Below are positions 58,670 through 64,000 of a stretch of DNA of 64,000 nt, one piece after another. Location: assembly GCA_002360535.1 (NCBI GenBank), contig DEQR01000043.1, positions 1 through 64,000 on the forward strand. Reading direction: 5' to 3'. This DNA is from Thiobacillus sp. UBA3361. Its GTDB lineage: Bacteria > Pseudomonadota > Gammaproteobacteria > Burkholderiales > Thiobacillaceae. The notes beneath the pieces were generated by a model. It did not search any database. It saw nothing but the letters and a program-made list of their open reading frames with translations, and had not been told where the DNA came from. The position numbers and the translations under genes are program-made. Position 1 is the first letter of the stretch. Every line of letters starts with the position of its first letter.

Positions 58670-58728
58670 GTTGGAGCGGACCCTGTCCGCGATGCAGTCG
58701 TGGATCGCGGACAGGGTCCGCTCCTACG
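58670..58728. repeat. REP-like inverted pair overlapping the end of the RND gene
   Basis: Positions 58673-58693 and 58704-58724 are perfect inverted copies of a 21-base unit, separated by ten bases. Each unit contains GCGGAC-CCT-GTCCGC, itself a small hairpin, and the right copy continues as GTAGGAGCGG when read inward on the minus strand. The GTAGGAGCGG start resembles the REP elements known in Pseudomonas. The TAG within that motif is the stop codon of the RND gene (58724-58726). The pair ends about 17 bases before the SDR start. Confidence 0.75.
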
Positions 58729-61700
58729 TCGCCCGGCCAAGGGCCATGCGCGCCGCCATCACCCGCCCGTGCGCCGACTCGTACAGGGACAGCATGGCCG
58801 GCAGCCAGAGCAGGGCGACGAAGGTGGTGGTGGCCAGGCCGAAGGTGATGCTGGTGGCCATGGGGATGAGGAACTGGGCCTGCAGCGAGGTCTCCGCCAT
58901 CAGGGTCGAGAGGCCGCCGATGGTGGTGAGCGAGGTGAGCAGGATGGCGCGCAGGCGCAGGCATGCGGCGTTGATCAGGGCCTCCCGCACCGGCACGCCC
59001 TGGTCGCGCTGGTGGCGGTAGAACTCGGTCAGCACGATGGAGTCGTTGACGACGATGCCGGACAGGCCGAACAGGCCGAACAGGGACAGCACGGTGAGGT
59101 CCAGGCCCATGATCCAGTGGCCGGCGATGGCGCCGCCCAGGCCGAAGGGGATGGCCAGCATGATGATGATGGGCCAGCCGTAGTGGGCGAACACCCAGGA
59201 CAGGATGACGTAGATCAGGGTCAGACCCAGCAGCAGGCCGGTCTTCATGTCGGCCATGGTCTTGCGCTGGTCGGCGGCGCGGCCTTCGAAGGACCAGCGG
59301 ACGCCGTACTTGTCCACCAGCTGGGGCAAGGTGTTTTCCGCCAGCCCGGCGATGATCTCGTTGCTGTTGGCCACGCCGCTCTGCACCTGGGCGTTGACCT
59401 CCACCGCCAGGTCGGTCTCGGCGTGGCGCAGGGCCTCGAAGCCCTGGCGGGTGTCCCAGCGGGCGACGCTGGCCAGGGGCACCCAGTCGCCGCTGGGGGC
59501 GCGCACGCTGAGCCGGTCCAGCACCGCCAGGCTGGCGCGCTCGTCCCTGGGCAGGCGCACGCGCACCTCCACCTCCTCGGGACCGTCCTGGAACAGCTGC
59601 ACCAGGCGACCGTCGAAGGACGCGCGCAGCTGGCGGGAAAGTTCGTCCACGGTGAAGCCCAGAGCCTCGCCGGTAGGCGTCAGGGTGAACACCATCTGCT
59701 CGCGGCCGTAGGGCATGTCGTCCTCGATGCCGTAGACGCCGGTGATCTGGCGCAGCACAGTCTGGATCTCCAGGGCCGCCAGTTTGAGGGTGTGGGCATC
59801 CTGGCCGGCCAGGCGCACCTGGATGTCCGAGCCCGGCGGACCCTGGCGGCGCGGTGCCACCACGAAGGTCTCCATGCCGGCCGGCACCTGGATGCGCGAT
59901 TGCCAGGCCTTGACGAAGGCGTCGGTGCGCACGTCCCGGTCCTCGGACGGGGTGAGCTGCACGCTCACGGCGCCGAACTGCTCGCCCTGGCGCACCTGGG
60001 TTCCGTCCCCAGCCAGACCGCCGCCGCGCACCACGGCCTGTTCCACCAGCTTGACGCCGTAGTGTTTCTCGGTGGCGTCCAGGGTGGCCTGCAAGTGGTC
60101 CAGGAACTGGTCCACCCGCTCGCGGGGGGTACCGCTGGCGAAGGTGGCGTTGGCGAACACCATGTAGGGCTCGGGGGTGGGGAAGAAGGTGAACTTGACC
60201 CGCCCACCCGCCAGCAGACCCACCGCCAGCAGCAGCAGGGCCACGCCGCCCAGCACCGTGGCGCCACGCCAGTCCACGCATAGGGTGACGGCGCGGCGGA
60301 AGGGGCCGTCGCGGAAGCGGTCGAAGGCGTTCTCCAGCCACTGGCGCACGCGGTAGGCGCCGGCCTTCGGGTCGTGCACGAAGGCCTCGCGCAGGTGGGC
60401 GGGCAGGATCAGGAAGCACTCCACAACCGAGACCATGAGCACGCACACCATGATGAACGGGATGTCGAACATGATGTTGCCGATCGGCCCGGACACCAGC
60501 ATCAGGGGAATGAAGGCCGCCACCGTGGTGAAGCTGGAGGCGATCACCGGCCAGAACATGCGCCGCGCCCCGCCCTCGGCGGACAGGGTCGGCGCCTCGC
60601 CCATGCGGTGGTGGGCATAGGCGTCCTCGCCGACCACGATGGCGTCGTCCACGATCACCCCCAGGGCCATGATCAAGGCGAACAGGCTGATCATGTTGAT
60701 GGACCCGCCCAGCAGCCACAGCACCGCCAGGGTGGCCAGGAAGGCGGTGGGGATGCCCAGGGCCACCCAGATGGTCACCCGGCCGTTGAGGAACAGGAAC
60801 AGGATACCCACCACGATCACCAGGCCCATGAGGCCATTGCTCACCAGCAGGCCGATGCGCTCCTCGATGAGGCTCCACTGCTCGTCGTAGACCAGCAGCT
60901 CGATACCCTTGGGCAGGGTCGGCTTGGTGTCGGCCAGCCAGTCCTGCATCAGCTTGGCCGCCTTCAGGGAATGACCGTCCTCGGCGCGCTTGAGCAGCAA
61001 CTCCACCGCCGGCCGGCCGTCCACCTCCAGTAACTGGCTGTTGTCGCGGGCCTGGCGATGGATGGCGGCAATCTGCCCCAACTCCACCCGCGCGCCGGCC
61101 TCGGCCAGCATGGGCAGGTTGGCGTAGTCGCGCGGGTCCTTGCGCAGGTTGATGCCGCGCACCTCGCGCTCCACCTCGCCCTCGCCCACCATGCCGGCGG
61201 GGGAGTCCTTGTTCACCGCCGCCAGCCAGTTGGCTGCCTGGTCCAGGGACAGACCCAGGCGCTCCAACTGGGCGGAGGGGATCTCGATGCTCACCTCCTC
61301 GTCCGGCAGGCCGGTCAGGTCCACCTTGTCCACCCCGGCGGCCAGCAGCTCCCGCTCGAATCGTCGCGCCAGGTTGCGCAGCTCGAAGCGATCGTCCCCC
61401 ACCAGCAGCAGCCTGGCGATGGGCTCGTAGCGGATCACCCGGCTGATCTCCGGCGGCTCCGCCTCCTTGGGCAGGTTGCGGAACTCCGCCACCGCCTGCT
61501 TCACCTGGTCCAGGGCGGTGATGGGATCGGTGCCCTCCACCAGCTCCAGGGTGATGCTGGCCACGCCCTGGCTGGAGGTGGACGACAGCTTGTCCAGGCC
61601 GGAGACGGTCTTGAGCTTCTGCTCCAGGGGCGTGGTGATGCCCTCCTCCACGTCCTCGGCGGCAGCACCCCGCCACTCCACCCGCACTGTGATCACGTCC

Positions 61701-61834
61701 AGGTTGAAGGTGGGGAAGAACTGTACGTTGAGCCGCGAGACCGCGAACAGGCCGGCGATGATCAAGAGGATCATCAACAGGTTGGCCGCCACCTTGTGGT
61801 GGGCGAAGGAATGCAGCAGGTCGTGGCGTTGCAT
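58724..61834 (-). CDS. RND family efflux permease
   Basis: The 1036-residue protein has the RND layout: 12 membrane helices, two large periplasmic loops, and charged residues in helix 4 (ALGVIVDDAIVVGEDAY). It resembles the AcrB/HAE-1 group (FFPTFNLDVITVRVEW near the start). The ATG at 61834 is preferred; TTG at 61846 is possible. No adaptor or outer-membrane channel gene lies next to it in the window, so partners must come from elsewhere. The C-terminus ends at a stop codon supplied by a REP-like element. Confidence 0.92.
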   Translation of the reverse strand: MQRHDLLHSFAHHKVAANLLMILLIIAGLFAVSRLNVQFFPTFNLDVITVRVEWRGAAAEDVEEGITTPLEQKLKTVSGLDKLSSTSSQGVASITLELVEGTDPITALDQVKQAVAEFRNLPKEAEPPEISRVIRYEPIARLLLVGDDRFELRNLARRFERELLAAGVDKVDLTGLPDEEVSIEIPSAQLERLGLSLDQAANWLAAVNKDSPAGMVGEGEVEREVRGINLRKDPRDYANLPMLAEAGARVELGQIAAIHRQARDNSQLLEVDGRPAVELLLKRAEDGHSLKAAKLMQDWLADTKPTLPKGIELLVYDEQWSLIEERIGLLVSNGLMGLVIVVGILFLFLNGRVTIWVALGIPTAFLATLAVLWLLGGSINMISLFALIMALGVIVDDAIVVGEDAYAHHRMGEAPTLSAEGGARRMFWPVIASSFTTVAAFIPLMLVSGPIGNIMFDIPFIMVCVLMVSVVECFLILPAHLREAFVHDPKAGAYRVRQWLENAFDRFRDGPFRRAVTLCVDWRGATVLGGVALLLLAVGLLAGGRVKFTFFPTPEPYMVFANATFASGTPRERVDQFLDHLQATLDATEKHYGVKLVEQAVVRGGGLAGDGTQVRQGEQFGAVSVQLTPSEDRDVRTDAFVKAWQSRIQVPAGMETFVVAPRRQGPPGSDIQVRLAGQDAHTLKLAALEIQTVLRQITGVYGIEDDMPYGREQMVFTLTPTGEALGFTVDELSRQLRASFDGRLVQLFQDGPEEVEVRVRLPRDERASLAVLDRLSVRAPSGDWVPLASVARWDTRQGFEALRHAETDLAVEVNAQVQSGVANSNEIIAGLAENTLPQLVDKYGVRWSFEGRAADQRKTMADMKTGLLLGLTLIYVILSWVFAHYGWPIIIMLAIPFGLGGAIAGHWIMGLDLTVLSLFGLFGLSGIVVNDSIVLTEFYRHQRDQGVPVREALINAACLRLRAILLTSLTTIGGLSTLMAETSLQAQFLIPMATSITFGLATTTFVALLWLPAMLSLYESAHGRVMAARMALGRAT

Positions 61835-61841
61835 GTTCGAA

Positions 61842-61921
61842 TTCAAGATTCAAGTTTCAAGATGCAAGCAAGACCCCCCTGCCGGTCTCCTCTGCATCTT
61901 GCATCTTGCATCTTGCGTCTT
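61842..61921. repeat. Two inverted heptad arrays between metZ and the RND gene
   Basis: From 61842 four seven-base units read TTCAAGA, TTCAAGT, TTCAAGA, TGCAAGC. From 61894 four more read GCATCTT three times and GCGTCTT, the inverse orientation of the same CAAG-core unit. A 24-base CT-rich spacer separates them. The arrays could pair as a long imperfect hairpin. Almost the whole 91-base gap between the genes consists of this structure. Confidence 0.65.
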
Positions 61922-61925
61922 GCCC

Positions 61926-63092
61926 CTAAACAAGCCCCGCGGCCAGGTCCGCCTTCAGGTCGGCCACGTGCTCCAGCCCTACGGCGATGCGCACCAAGCC
62001 GTCGCCGATGCCGGCGGCGGCGCGTTGCTCGGGCGTCAGGCGGCCGTGGGTGGTGGTGGCCGGGTGGGTGATGGTGGTGCGGGTGTCGCCCAGGTTGGCG
62101 GTGATGGACATGATGCGGGTGCCGTCGATGACCCGCCAGGCAGCTTCCCTGCCGCCGGCCAGTTCGAAGGCGACGATGCCGCCGCCGGTGGCCTGCTGGC
62201 GCATGGCCAACTCATGCTGCGGGTGGGAGGCCAGGCCCGGATAGAGCACCCGGCTTACCGCGGGCTGTTTTTCCAGCCAGATGGCCAGCTCCACGGCATT
62301 GGCCGAGTGGGCGCGCATGCGCAGATCCAGGGTCTCCAGGCCCTTGAACAGAACCCAAGCGTTGAAGGCGGACAGGGTCGGACCGGCGGTGCGCAGGAAG
62401 GTGAACACCGGCTCCAGCAGCTCCCTGCCGCCCAGCACAGCACCGCCCAGCACCCTGCCCTGCCCGTCCAGATACTTGGTGGCCGAGTGGATGACGATGT
62501 CGGCTCCCAGCGCCAACGGCCGTTGCAGGGCCGGGGAGCAGAAGCAGTTGTCCACCGCCAGCAGCGCCCCCGCCCCGTGGGCGATATCGGCCAGGGCGCG
62601 GATGTCGGAGATCTCCGTCAGCGGGTTGGAGGGAGACTCCACGAACAGCAACCGGGTGTTGGGGCGCAGGGCGGCGCGCCATTCGGCCGTGTCGGTGGGC
62701 GACACGAAGGTGGTCTCGACGCCGAACTTGCCCAGCACGTTGCTGAACAGTTGCACCGTGGAGCCGAAGATGGCGCGCGAGGCGATGACGTGCTCGCCCG
62801 CCTTCATCAGCCCCATCACCGTGGCCAGGATGGCCGCCATGCCCGAGGCGAAGGCCACACAGCGCTCCGCCCCCTCCAGGGCGGCCAGGCGCTGCTCGAA
62901 CATGGTCACGCTGGGGTTGGTGAATCGGGCGTAGATGTTGCCCGGCTCGGCCCCGGAAAAGCGGGCGGCGGCCTCAGCGGCGCTCTTGAAGACGAAACTG
63001 GAGGTGAGGAACAGGGCCTCGGAGTGTTCCTGGATCTCGGTGCGCAGGGTGCCGGCGCGGACGGCCAGGGTTTCGGGGTGGAGGGCAGTCAT
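61926..63092 (-). CDS. metZ: O-succinylhomoserine sulfhydrylase
   Basis: The 388-residue enzyme of the Cys/Met PLP family makes homocysteine from O-succinylhomoserine and sulfide. The PLP lysine lies in HSATKYLDGQGR, and the cofactor-binding YARFTNPSV, SGMAAILA and FVESPSNPLTE motifs are present. The start MTALHPETLAVRAGTLRTE is typical of MetZ. Sulfide use fits a sulfur-rich lifestyle. It follows purF on the same strand, as in many beta- and gammaproteobacteria. Confidence 0.93.
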   Translation of the reverse strand: MTALHPETLAVRAGTLRTEIQEHSEALFLTSSFVFKSAAEAAARFSGAEPGNIYARFTNPSVTMFEQRLAALEGAERCVAFASGMAAILATVMGLMKAGEHVIASRAIFGSTVQLFSNVLGKFGVETTFVSPTDTAEWRAALRPNTRLLFVESPSNPLTEISDIRALADIAHGAGALLAVDNCFCSPALQRPLALGADIVIHSATKYLDGQGRVLGGAVLGGRELLEPVFTFLRTAGPTLSAFNAWVLFKGLETLDLRMRAHSANAVELAIWLEKQPAVSRVLYPGLASHPQHELAMRQQATGGGIVAFELAGGREAAWRVIDGTRIMSITANLGDTRTTITHPATTTHGRLTPEQRAAAGIGDGLVRIAVGLEHVADLKADLAAGLV

Positions 63093-63111
63093 GGTCTGGG
63101 CCTGGTCAGAA

Positions 63112-63133
63112 CCCCCTCCCAGTGGGAGAGGGG
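63112..63133. other. Hairpin between purF and metZ
   Basis: CTCCC/GGGAG with an AGT loop, extended by CCCC/GGGG across one bulged A, forms a nine-pair stem. It lies 28 bases after the purF stop. No T-run follows on the minus strand, so it is a weak terminator at best. Confidence 0.35.
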
Positions 63134-63160
63134 AAATATTAGAGAAGCACGCGCATTACC

Positions 63161-64000
<840 letters not shown>

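Noticed and set aside
58629..61853. 1074-residue frame overlapping the RND permease on the same strand
   Set aside because: It is Arg/Gly/Pro-rich shadow sequence; the permease frame has full RND motifs.
61842..61921. Repeat array considered as a CRISPR
   Set aside because: Units are seven bases with no spacers, and no cas gene is present.

Overview
The window looks like a chromosome segment of a GC-rich, motile, chemolithoautotrophic sulfur-oxidising betaproteobacterium (Thiobacillus-like, order Nitrosomonadales). The evidence is the pairing of dissimilatory sat with aprBA, a high-affinity cbb3 oxidase, a CbbQ/CbbO-type activase pair, a K+-independent H+-pyrophosphatase beside a PPi-dependent phosphofructokinase, metZ-type methionine synthesis, and the Bpt/Aat N-end-rule pair. 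The species is inferred from gene content only. No rRNA, tRNA, CRISPR array, insertion sequence or prophage was recognised.

Layout. 1-3.3 kb (minus): a chain of five close or overlapping genes, aat, bpt, an unknown gene, a metalloprotease-like lipoprotein and a YcgR-type flagellar brake protein cut by the window edge. 3.3-11.7 kb (plus): the cbb3 oxidase locus ccoI-ccoS-ccoNOQP-ccoG-ccoH plus a DUF3149 micro-gene, with an FNR-type box before ccoN and two overlapping hairpins between ccoP and ccoG. 11.8-19.2 kb (minus): fliEFGHI and an FleS/FleR-type (FlrB/FlrC) two-component system. 19.2-25.7 kb (plus): a FliA (sigma-28) promoter followed by two cheV genes, cheY, cheZ, cheA and an EAL/HDOD gene. 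25.7-28.5 kb (minus): sixA, an AIM24-family gene and two poorly known genes, separated by degenerate 7-bp repeat arrays.

28.6-33.9 kb (plus): sat, aprB and aprA, which oxidise sulfite to sulfate with substrate-level ATP formation. They lie behind an unusual palindromic upstream region and are followed by a YkgJ-type cysteine-cluster gene. 34-38.5 kb: two small exported proteins, then cbbQ, a small cytochrome c and cbbO. 38.5-45.8 kb: an exported unknown coupled to an MMPL transporter, an OmpA-family protein with about twelve 12-13-residue N-terminal repeats, a patatin-like phospholipase, and two small secreted unknowns, one with three internal repeats and a probable FNR-type promoter.

45.9-52.9 kb (minus): a PPi/adenylate block (hppA, a small unknown, pfp, a small unknown, adk), then a TPR protein and kdsB. 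53-57.8 kb (plus): a TrhP-type U32 protein, a PEP-CTERM protein with a lamin-tail-like domain, an MFS transporter and a GGDEF protein. 57.8-64 kb (minus): purF (cut), metZ, an RND permease and an SDR. A REP-like inverted pair overlaps the end of the RND gene and provides its stop codon.

How it fits together. Reduced sulfur is oxidised through AprBA and Sat. Sat consumes PPi to make ATP, which links it to the PPi enzymes HppA and Pfp and to Adk. Electrons end at cbb3 oxidase under low-oxygen control. Motility and c-di-GMP functions (FleSR, FliA-driven Che genes, YcgR, EAL/HDOD, GGDEF) would position the cell in redox gradients.
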